Positions 11,191-24,039 of a stretch of 64,000 nucleotides of DNA are shown here, in pieces. Below the pieces are notes generated by a model. The model was not told the origin of the DNA. It saw only the letters and a list, made by a program, of their open reading frames with translations, and did no database searches. The stretch spans positions 124,001 through 188,000 of the forward strand of contig CAUZLF010000704.1 of assembly GCA_963580285.1 (NCBI GenBank), read 5' to 3'. Numbering within the stretch: the stretch's first letter is position 1; each line of letters begins with the position of its first letter. Source of the stretch: Lucinisca nassula. Lineage: Eukaryota > Mollusca > Bivalvia > Lucinida > Lucinidae. The position numbers were made by a program, and so were the translations under genes.

Positions 11191-11735
11191 TAGCGTGAAT
11201 GTAGAGTGTGACTGTGACGCCGTTTTTTGTACATCCTTCAGAGTGAAAGTGAGTGTGGATGAATTCTCCCGTGAGAAAGAGACGCCTACACTGTATATAG
11301 TTTTGAGTGTGAGTTATGTGAGATAGAAGCGTGAATGTAGAGTGCGACTGTGGCGCCTTTTTTGTACATAGTTCAGAGTGAAAGTGAGTGTGGATGAATT
11401 CTCCCGTGAGAAAGAGACGCCTACACTGTATATAGTTTTGAGTGTGAGTTATGTGGGATAGTAGCGTGAATGTAGAGTGCGCCTGTGGTGACGTTTTTGT
11501 ACATACTGCAGAGTGAAAGTGAGTGTGGATGAATTCGCCCTTGAGAAAAAGACGCCTACACTGTATATAGTTTTGAGTGTGAGTTATGTGAGATAGTAGC
11601 GTGAATGTAGAGTGCGCCTGTGGTGCCGTTTTTGTACATACTTCAGAGTGAAAGTTAGTGTGGATGAATTCTTCCGTGAGAAAGAGACGCCTACACTGTA
11701 TATAGTTTTGAGTGTGAGTTATGTGCAATAGTCTC
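11191..11735. repeat. 135-bp minisatellite, four copies
   Basis: Units begin at about 11192, 11328, 11463 and 11598 (AGCGTGAATGTAGAGTG), giving periods of 136, 135 and 135 bp. Each contains GTGTGGATGAATTC and CCTACACTGTATATAGTTTT. Because 135 is a multiple of three, a 180-codon frame stays open on the minus strand, but it is compositionally simple and I do not call it a gene. Confidence 0.9.
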
Positions 11736-12060
11736 CTGTTCCCTCTTTCACCCTTCCATGTTACGTCGCAAACCGTTTAATGTTCCGTCCCGTTTTTATC
11801 GTTAGTTAGATGGAAACGGGCTTTCATCGCCTCTCTGATCACAGCACTGCCTCCCCTGACCCACCAATTATTTGAGTAATAAGGATTACTCATGTATATG
11901 AACAGAAATCATGGCACACGGTGGGTCAGGGTCCCTCCGCAAGTCTCCCAGCCTCAGCGTGGCCGGAGGGTGAACTAACATAATAAGTAAAGTTAAACAA
12001 AGTGCAAGGCGAAGTTTAACTTTATTTTATTATGGTAGGCCAATGGGGAGACAAACAATA
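11736..12060. other. Non-coding stretch with two inverted-repeat structures
   Basis: CTGACCCACC near 11858 pairs with GGTGGGTCAG near 11922. A stronger stem lies at 11980-12032: the arm ending GTAAAGTTAAAC pairs with GTTTAACTTTATT across an AAAGTGCAAGGCGA loop. No open frame is supported. It lies just downstream of the recombinase gene and its minisatellite, so it could be a terminal structure of that element, but this is only a guess. Confidence 0.5.
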
Positions 12061-12069
12061 TGTATGTAT

Positions 12070-12610
12070 GTATGTATCGTGTTGCAATATCACTTCTGAG
12101 TAGTTGGCAAAACAACGACAAAGTTTGTATACTTTTATGGTATATTGCCAGAAACCGGAAGTTGTTCCCCCTGTACAGGACAGCTGTTCTAGCTGGGAAC
12201 TTTCCTCGACCACGGTCCTACTGTCTGGGTCCAGGACAAGAATATATTGCAGTACTGTTGCTATATCACTTCTGAGTAGTTGGCAAAATGACCTCAAAGT
12301 CGGTTTACGTTTAGAGGTATTTTGCAAGAACCCCGAATTGTACTCCCTGTACAAGACAGCTGTCGTAGTTGGGAACTGTTCTCGACCACCAACCTACTGA
12401 TTGGATCCAGGTCTACAATATATCACAGTCCTGTGGCTATATCACTTCTGAGTAGTTGGTAAAACAACGACAAAGTTGGCATATCTTTATAAAGGGCCTA
12501 AGTTTGACCTCTCTCTGCAGGACATGTGTCCTTCTGGGGGACACTCTTTTACCCTAGGCGTACTGAGGGATCATCTGTCTGAGATATACTGCAATTTCTT
12601 TGAAATATCT
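12070..12610. repeat. 176-bp tandem repeat, three copies
   Basis: ATATCACTTCTGAGTAGTTG recurs at about 12087, 12263 and 12439, exactly 176 bp apart. Diverged remnants (CTCTGCAGGACATGTGTCCT-like) recur at 13455 and 17495 in the larger units. Confidence 0.85.
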
Positions 12611-12639
12611 CTACATAGCAATAGAAATGACAATTTCCA

Positions 12640-15600
12640 TTTAGGGCAATGTGTGGACAAAATTTTCTAAGTTCTTTTAAGGGCCACTAAAGCCATACAG
12701 GGCCATTTTGGCCATAGAGGGCCAGACTTCTGGCCAAAAAGGGCCAAACATGTCCAACAAGGGCCAGAGTGGCCCTCAGATCAAAACAGAGAGATATGGC
12801 ATGTTCTACCTTGCTACCAAGGCTGTAGCTATACTTGTATGCTATGATTTGGACACCAGACTCCTTAACTATGACAATAGCTATATCATGGGATAGTCCC
12901 AACAATGAAAAGTTAACCGTTGAAAAACTTGGGCTTAGTGGAGGACAAATATCCATTATGCATATTGTGGCCCTTAATGGCCCGAAATGGCCCTCGATGG
13001 CCAAAAGGAATCGATGACCAAAGCCATATTTGGTGTAACTTTTATAACCTCTATAGCAAGGTAAGGCTGTAGCTATACTTGTATGCTAAACGTTGGACAC
13101 CAGACTCTTTAACTATGACAAAAGCTATATCATGGGATAGTCCCAACAACGCAAAGTTAACCGTTGAAAAACTTGGGCTTAGTTGAGGACAAACATCCAT
13201 AATGCATATTGTGGCCATTTATGGCCCGAAATGGCCCTCGATGGCCAAAAGGAATCAGTGACCAAAGTCATGTTTGGTGTAACTTTTATAACCTCTATAG
13301 CAAAGTAAGGCTGCAGCTATACTTGTTTGCCATACTTTGGACCACAGACAAATTATCTCCAATAAAAGCATACTCCTGAGATTGTCCCAAGAACGCAGAA
13401 TTAAGCGTCAAAAAGTCAAAATATCTCTATGACACTACCAAAGTTTGACTTCTCTCTGCCGGACATGTGTCCTACCTTGGGGCACTCTTTGACCCTAGGC
13501 GTACCGAGGGGACTTTAGTCTCAGAGATACTGCAATACCGTTGCCATATCTCTACAAGGTAGTAGTGACAATTTCCTTTTGGACAATGTGTGGACAAAAG
13601 TTTCTAAGTTCGTCTGAGGGCCACTAAGGCCATATAGGGCCTCTTTGGCCATAGAGGGCCAGATGTCTGGCCAGAAAGGGCCAAACATGTCCAACGAGGG
13701 CCACAGTGGCCCTCAGACCAAAACAGAAAGATATGGCATGTACTTTGCTCTATACGACCTGTATAGCTAAGCAAGACTCTAACTATGCTGTATGCTAAAC
13801 TTTGGACGCCGGACTCCTTAACTATGACAATAGCTATGTCATGGGATAGTGATAACAATACAAAGTTAACCGTTGAAAAACTTGGGCTTAGTTTTGGACA
13901 AATATTCATCATCTATACTGTGGCCCTTTTTGGCCAGAAATGGCCCTTTCTGGCCAAAAATGTCCAACGAGGGCCAGAGTGGCCCGCAGACCAAAACAGA
14001 TATGGCATCTTCTAGCTTACATTATACAACCTTTATATTCAACCAAGACTCTAACTATGATGTATGTTAAACTTTGGACACCAGATTCCTTAACTATGGC
14101 AATAGCTATACATGGGATAGTGATAGCAGTGCAATGTTTACTGATGAAAAACTTGGGCTTAGTAAATGACAAATATCCATAATCTATATTGTGGCCCTTT
14201 CTGGTCAGAAATGGCCCTCGATGGCAGGAAGGAATTGGTGACAAAGTACAAGTTTTGTGTATCATATCTTACCTTTATAGCAAAGTGAGATTCTTTCTGT
14301 ACATGTATGCTATACTTTGGACCACAGATTACTTACCTACACTGAAAGCGTGCTCCTGAGATAGTCCAAAAAACACAAGGTTAAGCGTTGAAAACTTTAG
14401 TTGGCAATATCCAAATGATCAGGTTATGACACAAAATTCCACAGAAGGCCAGAATATGGGTTTTTCTGTACCCGGAAGGCCAGTAGGGTTTTTTGTACAC
14501 GGAGGGCCATGGTCTAATTTGGCCAATTTGGTCAAGCAACTTCAAAGTGATATATCAAACAATTCCTTCTTTATAGATTAACATGTTTGACCTAGTTCTA
14601 TTCTCTGGATACCGGACTACACAACTGTGAAAGATATGCACTGTTAGCCCGTCACACGATCACACATCGAGGGTCTGTAAATGGGTACCTTACGCTGTGT
14701 TGGCCCATTTTGGGCAAAAAATTCGAAGTTCACCGAAATCTGGGGGATGCCTATTTTTGCCCAAAAATGGCCTCAGATGGCCCGTCATGCCAAATTATCG
14801 GCCTACAGATCTATATCTGCAACTGCATTTTTCATGTGTAACTGCAAATATAGATACCCGTGAGGATTTAATATCTCCTAGTTAACTTGAGCTAGCGACA
14901 TGATTCTTTTTATGTAAGCACATCTGCCCATACACTTTACAACTGTAACAACAAACCAGAAATACCCAGTGGAAGTATAGCTGCAGCTGCAGTTGAAAGA
15001 CACCTATGGACTAAGGAGAGCTTCATCTTCAAAACGTTATAGAAAATTTTGCAGGCTAAGGAGGATTATTCTAAAAGATGCTACACGTAGACATTGGTCT
15101 GAAGTTTCCATAGATATTAATAAAGAAAGAAAATATTGACTCCCTACTAAGATATGGGTTATAGAAGTCATGTACATATATCAATGTATGCGCATATGTG
15201 AAATGTTTAAAAAATTCTAAGAAATCAGTAGTATAAGATATTTGCTTGAAACTTGCAGGATCTGTTAAGAGTGTTCATGATTTTTTTTTCGCGCAGAAAA
15301 ACTTTACTCCACCCACCGCAGAGTCATGTAACAGGCATATAGAGATGCTTATATCCACCCAGGGCTATATCCTGTAGAAGCTGAACAATCATCTCGCGAT
15401 TTGATGGATATTGTAGGCCTGCATCTCTGTAATAACATTCATTAAAACCGTTGACTAATTCTGCAGGACCTCGGAGAGACATAGATAAGTAGGTGCCCAA
15501 AAAGCCATGTATGGCAAATATCAGACTAAATTGATAGAGTAGCGAGGAGATATTTGCAGGTATTAAAGCCCTATCCCAGGCCGTCCAAACCCTCGAAAAA

Positions 15601-17230
15601 GATCCGGGAACCCTGCTCCAGTTTTCGAGGCTATAGACTTTGTTCATTTCCTTATATATCTTTGCAATGGCCTTTTTTGACCCAAAAATTGAACATGTTC
15701 GGGGAGAATTTTGAGGTCTTATATCTCAGTTACGACCCTGCGCAACTAGATGGAGTTGAAGATCAAGATCTACACTCTACGAATATGTACTTTGTTTGTG
15801 AACTTATGCCATGTGTACGAAGTTACAAGCGATTGTTCTCGGGTACCCCCATTTTTACACAAAATCATCCAGAAATGACCCCATGGTTGCTTAACAGGTA
15901 ATATCTTAACTGCTGGGAAAGGTATCAATACGCAATTTACAGCATATTAGAGTGAAGTAAAATGGCTTTCCAACGATGCCTCACATTAAAAAATACCTTT
16001 CATATTATGTGAGATATTGAGGTTCAAAGTCGGACAAAGAAATTGGACATGACCCAAAAATGCCAAATAAGTTTTCCCTATAAAACTTTTCACCATTGAC
16101 AAGTGATATCTCGGTAACCGGTAGCCCGATGTAAGCGAGACCCGAATTTTATGGTGACTTAGTATATAAATTCAGAAAAATATATAACCGCAATGACTTC
16201 AGCACCCAATTTCGTAAAATCATTCTTCGATATAAAAAGATTGGGTACAACATGGATATTATACGACAGACTGCATGCATGGTAGTTAACCCAATCACGG
16301 TTGGCAACTTTGCTTCCCTCTTTAATTGCACGCCGGTGGGTCAGGCCTCAGATTCTATGACGGCTCCAACGTAAAGGCTTATTAAAAATTAAAGAGATAA
16401 TGTTGGTTGGTGCCTGATGCTCTGTCTCTGGTCGGGCTCATCGGAGTCTAACTGTTGGTTTTCTTTTGCTCCAGCATTTCAGTGGTTTCTTGCTGTCGAG
16501 TCCTCACCGTTGTCTCACCTCTGTGGTTCTTTGATTTCTGTGTTCACGGAGATGTTGCACTGATGAGTTAGGCGGCCTTCATGCGGACTGAACAAATTAT
16601 TTGTCTAAATCGCGACGGAAGTAAGGGCGAGGATTGTGGCCACGTAAAATCGATTTAAGCCCCCCAGTGGAAATCTTCCACTGACCGTTCCAAGGCGGCT
16701 CTTCTGTGGCGATTTATTTATGTTGTTGTTTGTTACTTACTGTGTGTGTCGCTTGTGTCTTTTGGTTTTGGATGGCCGTATGGCCATTTTGTGGGAAAGT
16801 AACTGTCCATATGGCCTTCCTTTGTTTAGGTTTCCATTATGGTCTGGTCGCTTAATGTTTGTATTTCTTTCCCTTTGGTGTCTTTTATGGATGGAGTAAG
16901 TTAATTGTATCAATTCCTGATCTTTGTTTTACTTCTACTTTGCATGAATTAGTGTCTCTAGGGTCCCTAGAGGACACATAAAGCTCATATGTCTAGTAAA
17001 AATACTCACACTTTTATACCAGAATGAGGCCTGAATGCTCTCTCCTAGAGGCAGGGGACTTGCCTGGCTTCTTCTCTAAGATTGTGACAACTTTTAGTCA
17101 TCGCAGGGTTTAGCTTCAGACGGCAAGGGTTAGGCTCTCGTCATCCAATAACCTAGGTTAGCCAAAATCTAACGTCAAACTACACTAACATATAGGAACA
17201 ATCGACTATAATACACAGATGGAATGACAA
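12640..17230 (+). repeat. 3.9-kb repeat unit 1 (GGCC-rich), interrupted
   Basis: A non-coding unit dense in GGCC motifs (GGGCCACTAAGGCCATA, TGGCCAGAAAGGGCC). It is repeated at 17230-20300 with an offset of about 3.87 kb (for example TGATATATCAAACAATTCC at about 14550 and 18420). Internal duplications of 200-250 bp occur at 12805-13270. The R-A element at 16142-16938 interrupts it. Its 40-115 codon frames are not conserved between units, so no gene is called. Confidence 0.75.
16142..16938 (-). mobile_element. R-A dispersed element, most complete copy
   Basis: The boundaries come from comparison with unit 2, which has the uninterrupted sequence GAGACTTTGTATGAA at 20012-20026. Here the same context is split after GAGAC (16141) and resumes at TTTGCATGAA (16939), giving about 797 bp. 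A 2-bp AC duplication is possible. In its own orientation it starts GTAGAAGTAAAACAAAGATC. No terminal inverted repeats, tail or protein domain is evident. Related copies lie at 24792, 44050, 45487, 53137 and 55930. It is probably a non-autonomous transposon of unknown class. Confidence 0.7.
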
Positions 17231-20200
17231 ATAAGGCCATAGCAATGGACATAGGTTTAGGCCATTGAAGACCAAAGGGCCTCAGAAGGCCAAAGACGAG
17301 GTGATTGCAAAGTCATCTCCTAAGTATTTTATCTCACCTCTATAGCAAAGTGAGTCTGTAGCTACACCAGTGTGCTATACTTTGGACCAGAGACTACTTA
17401 TCTACAATAAAAGCATACTCCTGAGATAGTCCTAAGGACACAGAAATAAGCATCAAAAAGTCAAAAGTACCTTAGGACACTGCCTAAGTTTGACTTCGCT
17501 CTGCAGGACATGTGTCCTACATATTGACCCTCTTTTACCCTAGGCGTTGTGACGGGACTTCGGTCTGAGATATACTACAATACCGTTGCCATATCTCTAC
17601 AAAGTAGGAGTCACAATTTCCTTTTGGCCAACGTGTGGACAAAATATTCTAAGTTGTTCTAAGGGCCACTAAGGCCAGATAGGGCCACTTTGGCCAATGA
17701 GGGCCGGATTTTGTCCATCTAAGACCATAAATGTCTAACGGGGGCCAGAATGTTCTTCTTAGGGCCAATAAGGCCAGATAGGACCACTTTTGCCAAAGAG
17801 GGCCAGATTTTTGTCCATCCAGGGCCTTATATGTCCAACGAGGGCCAGAGTGGCCCTCAGACCAAAACAGAGATATGGCATGTTCTATTTTTACATTATG
17901 CGTCCTGTATGGTGAAGGAAGACTCTAGCTATGCTATATGCTGAACTTTGGACACCAGACTCCTTATCTATGACACAGGCTATGTCATTAAATAGTTCTA
18001 ACAGTGGAAATGTTATTGTTGTAAAACTTGGGCTTAGTTGTGGACAAATATCCATAATGAATATGTGGCCCTTTCTGGACAGAAATGGCCCTCGATGGCC
18101 AGAAGGAATTAGTGACAAAGCACAAGTTTGGGGTATCATATCTTACCTCTGTAGCAAAGTGAGAGTCTATATATGAATGTATGCTAGAATTTGGACCACA
18201 GGCTACTTATCTATACTGAAAGCATTCTCCTGAGATAGCCAAAAGAACAGAAGGTTAAGCGTTGAAAACCAGAGTTGACAATATCCAAATAATTAGTTCA
18301 TTATATATAAGTCGACAAAGGGCCAGTTATGGGCTTTTTTGTACATGGAGGGCCACTGGGGTTATTTTGAACACAGAGGGCCTGGCCTCCCACAATGACG
18401 TGGACAAGCAACTTCAAAGTGATATATCAAACAATTCCTGCTTTATAGTATAACAAATTTGACCTAGTTCTATTCTCTGGATACCGGACTTTACAACTGT
18501 GAAAGATAAGCACTGTTAGCCCGTCACTCGATCACACATCGAGGGTCTGAAAATGAGTACCTTACGCTGTGTGGGCCCATTTTGGGCCAAAATTCTAAGT
18601 TCACCGAAATCTGGGGGATGCCTATTATTGGCCTCAAACGGCCTCAGGTGGCCCGACATCGCCATTTATTGGCCTACATATCTATACCTGCAACTGCATT
18701 TTCTATGTGCAACTGCAAATATAGGTACCCATGAGCATTTAATATCTCCGTTATAATTTGAGCTAGCGGCATGTTTTTTTTTCTTGTAAGTACATCTGCG
18801 CATTCACTTTACAAGTGTAACAGCAAACTACAAATATTCAGTGGAAGTATAGCTGCAGCTTCAGTTGAAAAAGACCTATGGACTTAGGGGAGGCTCATCT
18901 TCAAAACGTTATAAAAACTTTTACAGGCTAAGGAGGATTGTTTTGAAATATGCTGCAAGTAGACATTGGTCTGAAGTTTCTGTAGATATATAGAAAGAAA
19001 GAAAATATAGAGCCCCTACTGAGATACGGGGCATTGAAGTTATGTACAAATATCCATATATGTACACATGTGAAATATTAAAAAAATTCTAAAAAATCAG
19101 TAATATGAGATATTTGCTTGAAACTTGAAAGAGTTATTAAGGATATTTATGACTTCTTAACCATGCAGAAAAACTTTACCCCACCCGCCGCAGAGTCAAG
19201 TAACAGGTCTAAAGAGTTGGTTATATTCACCCTGGGCTATATCGCTTAAAAGTTGAGCAATCATCTCGTGTTTCCATGTATCTTGCAGGCCTACATCTCT
19301 GCAAAAAATATGATAAAACTGTTGCCCAATTCTGCAGGACCTCTGTGAGACAAAGGATTTGCTAGGGTGCCCAACAATCCATTTATGCCAAATAACAGAC
19401 TAAATTGGTAGAGTAGCGAGGAGATATTTACAGGTATTAAGGTCCTATCCCAGGCCGTTCAAACCCCGTAAAAAGATCTGGGAACCCTTCTCCAGTTTTC
19501 GAGGCTATAGACTTTGTTCATTTCCTTATATATCTTTGCAATGGCCTTTTTCGTCCGCAAAAAATGAACATGTTCGGGAAGAATTTTGAGGTCTTAAATC
19601 TCAGTTTCGACCCTGCACATCTAGATGGAATTGAAGACCGGGATCTACTCTCTACGAATATATACTTTGTTTGAAAAGATATGCTTTATGCAACAAGTTA
19701 CAAGCGATTGTTCTTGGGTACCCCCTATTTCAAGACAAAATCATCCAGAAATGACCCCATGGTTGTTTAACCAGTAATATCTTAGCTGCTGGAAAAGATA
19801 AAAATTCGTAGTTTCATACATTGTAGAGTCCAATAAAATGGCTTTTCAACGATGCCTAACATTTGAAAATATCTTTAGAATTGATTGATATATTGAAGTT
19901 CAAAATTGGACAAAGAAATTGGACATGACCCAAAAATGCCAAAAAAGTTTTCCTTATCAAAATTCACACTTTGACAAGTGATATCTCGATAACCGACAAT
20001 CCGAGGGACATGAGACTTTGTATGAAAGAGTGTCCCTAAAGTCCTAACACTCCATATAAAGTTCATATCTCTACCATAAAAATTCATACTTTGGTACCGG
20101 ATTGAAGTAGGATACCCCTCTTCTAGGGGTGCCTAACCTCCCTGGACTGGCCCTCAACCTGGTGAACATTTAGAAGGACTGGAGGGTTTTGTTCAGGATG

Positions 20201-20300
20201 CCCAGGGTTAGGGTGACGTCATCCTATAACCTAGGTCAACCAAAATGTGACGTCTAACCCTACAAAAACATAGGATGTACGGCCAAGAATACAAGATTGA
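17230..20300 (+). repeat. 3.9-kb repeat unit 2 (GGCC-rich)
   Basis: Second copy of the unit at 12640-17230, without the R-A insertion and with many substitutions and indels. The right end shares a CTATAACCTAGGTCAACC-like segment with unit 1 (near 17142 and 20224). Nothing coding is supported. Confidence 0.75.
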
Positions 20301-20462
20301 TCATGACATTAAATGTACTCAAATGGCCATTTAATGGCTGCCATTAAAGCATATCTGTCTTTCAATTTCAGGGGTTAGATTTATGAAATATAACCCTGAA
20401 ATTTCCTGCACTCTACCGGCAGTGCCGGCGAATATACCATTTTGGTCTCCACAGTCAAGATG

Positions 20463-20510
20463 ATCGTAGTTAGGGGTTAGGGTTAGGGTTAGGGTTAGGG
20501 TAAGGGGTTG
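20463..20510 (+). repeat. Interstitial TTAGGG array
   Basis: About six TTAGGG-type units in the + orientation within otherwise unremarkable sequence just beyond repeat unit 2. Confidence 0.85.
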
Positions 20511-20890
20511 AAACGAGGTTTGTCCAAAAATTTTGTCCAAAGCTCCGCCCACTTTATCACGTGACTTTGTTTTATCATAATCGCGTTGGATATGTATCGT
20601 GTTAAAATACCAGTACTTGTTTCACTCTGGATACAGAATGGTTAGTAAGTGTTGGATGCTATTCTTGTTATTCAAGTATGTTTAATTAATTTAATTTCGT
20701 ATTTTAATTGCGAATAATCGTTTTTGTCGGGTTTTTGCCCCGTAGAAAACAAAACCATTATTTGCCTTCTTTCCTCCTTGTTTAACCTGAAGGTACTCCG
20801 TTTTCCTGCCACTCGTCTGTATGGATTTGTTTCTGTTTCTGTCTGAATTTATCTTGGTACTTAGAAGTTATCCGTGTATGTCACGGGGAG
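20510..20890. other. AT-rich sequence, nothing recognised
   Basis: No open frame of note, no repeat shared with the rest of the window and no RNA gene seen. It separates the TTAGGG array from the tRNA-like sequence. Confidence 0.5.
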
Positions 20891-20982
20891 AAAAAAGAAC
20901 ATGGCTCGACCGGGATTCGAACCCAGGGTCTCTCGCATACCGTGCGAGAACTCGACCTCCTGAGCATCTGAGCAACACTCCC
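20891..20982 (-). ncRNA. tRNA-like sequence (pseudogene or SINE head)
   Basis: On the minus strand there is a perfect B-box-type GGTTCGAATCC in a pairable T-arm, an A-box-like TTGCTCAGATGCTCAGGA, a 7-bp anticodon-like stem (TCTCGCA/TGCGAGA), and a T6 pol III terminator-like run (20891-20896). The acceptor arms (GGGAGTG and TCGAGCC) do not pair, so a working tRNA is unlikely. Confidence 0.6.
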
Positions 20983-21914
20983 GAATCAGACTCGTCCCGA
21001 TTCTCTAAGTCCTATCCAGTCCGGCTGTAAGTCGTATTTTCATACTGTTTCATGCCAGGTTGGTACCTCAAAGGTCAAGGTGATACTTAGAGGTCATACA
21101 TACTGTTCTTATTTCTGCTCAAAAACAGAGATTGTGTATATTCTTTAGATCAGCCTGGCCAAGGTTGTTCAAACGAATACCCATAATCTATTATTTTAGC
21201 AGAACTATGGAAAAAATCATATTTTTAGCTCACGTGAGCCGAAGTCGTATGTCGTGGTCGTATGTCGTCGTATATTGTATGTCGTATGTCGTTTGTTGTC
21301 AACACTTTTAAACATCTTCTCCTTTGAAGTAACTGGGCCGATTGGGTCCAAATTTTATATGCAGCATCCTTGGGCTGGGGGATTGAAAGTTTGTGTTTTT
21401 ATGAGAATTGGCTCATTAGTTTGGTTGCTGTGGCAACTTTTATTTTCCATAGACTTATAATGGGAAAAAAAATGAAAAGTGGCATTTACTGCCAAGCCTC
21501 TGCAGATATTTTGACAAAACTTTCATAGAAATGTTCCATAGGCAATCTACTATCTGCCATATGATTTGGACCTACTGCTCAATTTTGTTGGTTGCCATGG
21601 AAACCAAAATGGATTTTTTTTTAAAAAACAAATAGTTAAAAAATCATCTCCTCAGACTAGGAGACTGAGACTTTATGAAAATATTCACCATTTTTTCCTC
21701 AACAGGTTTTGTGTTTTTTTTTTTTTTTTTTTTGTTTTTTATGAAATTTGGCCCTTTAGTTTTTTGGCTATGGCAACTTAGAGTTTCCATTGACTTATAA
21801 TGGGGAAAACTGAAAAAATGACATTTACTGCCAAGTCATTGCAGATATTTTGACAAAACTTGCATAGAAATGTTCCTTGAGTAAACTTGTCTCAGCCATA
21901 TGCTTTTATGTCAA

Positions 21915-23215
21915 CCTGGGGGTCCCCTAGGTTGTGCCGGGGTCATGCCCTGCCCCCTCCACTTCATGGAATGCCTTATATCTCAGAAACCTTACATATC
22001 CCCACCCCTAAACCATATATATCCTTGTTTCTTATGATAAGATGCATTACGTGACACCAACCTGGGGGTCACCTAGGAGATGCCGGGGACATGCCCGCCC
22101 CTCCACCTCATAAAATGCCATTTATCTAAGAAATCATTCAGATCCCCACCCCTAAACCATATGTATTCTTGATCCTTATGATAAGACGGACTCAGTCACA
22201 CCAACCTGGAGGGCCTCCGGAATGTGCCGAGGCCATTCCCCACCCCATTCACTTCGTAAAAGGCCCAATATCCAACTAACCTTACAGATACCCTCCCTTA
22301 AACCACATATATTCTCGTTCCTTATGATAAAGTCGCATTCAGTGGCACCAACGCGGGGGTCCCCCGGGATGTGCCGGAGTCATGCCCAACCCTTTCCACT
22401 TCATAAAAGGCCAAATATTCCAGAAACCTAACAGATTCCAACCCCTAAACCATATATATTCTTGTTCCTTATGATAGATCACATTCAGTGACACCAACCT
22501 AGGGGTCACCCAGAGTGTGTCCGGGCCATGCGCCACACCTCAACTTCACAAAAGACCAAATATCTGAGAAACTGTTCAGAGCCGCATCTCTAAACCATAT
22601 ATATTCTAGTTCCTTATGATAAGACATGATCAATGACGCCAGCTTGGGGTCCCCGCGGGGTACCGCGGACCAGGCCTCACCCCTTTACTTCATTAAAATC
22701 CATATATCTCAGAAACAGTTCAGATTCCCTCCCCTTAACCATATATACTCTTGCTCCTTGGGATGGGACTCCACTTCATAATAGGCCATATATCTCAGAA
22801 ACCATTCAAATCCCCATTCTATAATCACATATATTCTTCTTCATTGCTACTAAACACAGTCAGTCACACCTGGTTTAGAGAGTCTGCAGGGGCCATTTCT
22901 CTCCCTTCCAATTCATAAAAGGGTATCATGTCTTGGAAACTGTTCCGATACCCGCCGTTTAACCATATATATTCTTGGTCCTTATTATAAGACATATTCA
23001 TTGACAACAACTTTGGGCTTTTCTGGGATCTGCACTGCCCAATTCCCTCCATTGCTTAAAAGGTCTTACATCACAGGAACCATACATATCCCCATCGCTA
23101 AACAATATATGTCTCTGTATCTTTTGATTAGATGCATTTGGTGACACCAACCAGGGCTCAATAAGGTCCATGCCCCAACCTCTCTACTTTATAAAACGCC
23201 TAATATTTCAGATAC
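21915..23215. repeat. ~145-bp minisatellite, about nine copies
   Basis: Landmarks are CCTTATGATAAGA at about 22030, 22174, 22319, 22467 and 22612, CCTAAACCATATATAT, and TATCTCAGAAACC. Copies after 22750 are more diverged. The short open frames arise from the repeat and are not genes. Confidence 0.85.
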
Positions 23216-23231
23216 ACTCCACATGGGTGCT

Positions 23232-23511
23232 CATCACGAAAACACGCCTATATAAAATTGACCCCCTCGAACCCCACTTTTATGTAGGAAAACTGGGGTT
23301 TACAGGGTTAAACATTATTTTTCTTATTTCTGATCTAAAATATGGATTTTAGGTACTCGTCAAAACCGTCTGGATGAGGCGGTTCTAACGAGTACTCACA
23401 ATCTATATTTTGAACAGAAATAAGTTAAATTTCACAATTTTTCATCTTAAAATTTTCGTTTTTTCGGCGAAAAAGTTTACAATGTATTTGTATAGGCGTG
23501 TTTTCGTAATG
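23232..23511. mobile_element. MITE (M1), complete copy
   Basis: 280 bp with terminal inverted repeats: CATCACGAAAACACGCCTAT at the left and ATAGGCGTGTTTTCGTAATG at the right, one mismatch over 20 bp. The inside holds GGTTCTAACGAGTACTCACA, a segment that recurs in degenerate copies at about 50150-50425 and 62630-62765. No coding capacity, so it must have been moved in trans. Confidence 0.8.
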
Positions 23512-23965
23512 CATTTGGGTATGGGATTTGTTTGGGAGACTTTAGAATTGGTAGATTAAAATCAAATCATGTTATTATATATGACTGCAATTGGGCAGTG
23601 CCCATCTGGGCTCTGGTTTATGAAATTTGCCTCTTTGGTTTGTTTGCTATGGCAAGTTCAGCGTTTCCATTGACTTATAATGGGGACAATTGAAAAATGA
23701 CATTAATGACATTAATGCCTTTCAAGATATTTTGTCAAACTTTCATAGAAATGTTCCTTTAACAATGTTCTTTTTGGCCTATGTTTTGCCACAGATGTGC
23801 AATTGTCAATTGTCATCTGTTGTCCTGCAACAACACATTCAAGCGACATCAGAAACTGAAGCCACTAGGCTGATTGGGTCCAAATTTTATCTGTAGCATC
23901 CTTGAGCGCAGTGCTTTCATTGTTAATTAAAATCCATTGCTGCCAGTGGGCAGTGCCCGCTTCCC

Positions 23966-23998
23966 CACCCCCCCCCCCACCCCCCCCCCCCCCCCACG
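23966..23998. repeat. Poly(C) tract
   Basis: About 30 C residues broken by single A bases. Length in this kind of tract is often unreliable in assemblies. Confidence 0.9.
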
Positions 23999-24039
23999 AG
24001 CTCTGGTGAGCATTGTGGCCCATGGGCATCTTGTTTTTT

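Noticed and set aside
11186..11728. 180-codon minus-strand ORF
   Set aside because: It consists wholly of the 135-bp minisatellite; the open frame follows from a period divisible by three.
12640..20300. Many ORFs of 60-115 codons in the 3.9-kb units
   Set aside because: They are not preserved between the two units and contain no motifs.
20902..20982. Functional tRNA gene
   Set aside because: The acceptor arm ends cannot pair although the B-box and a terminator are good.
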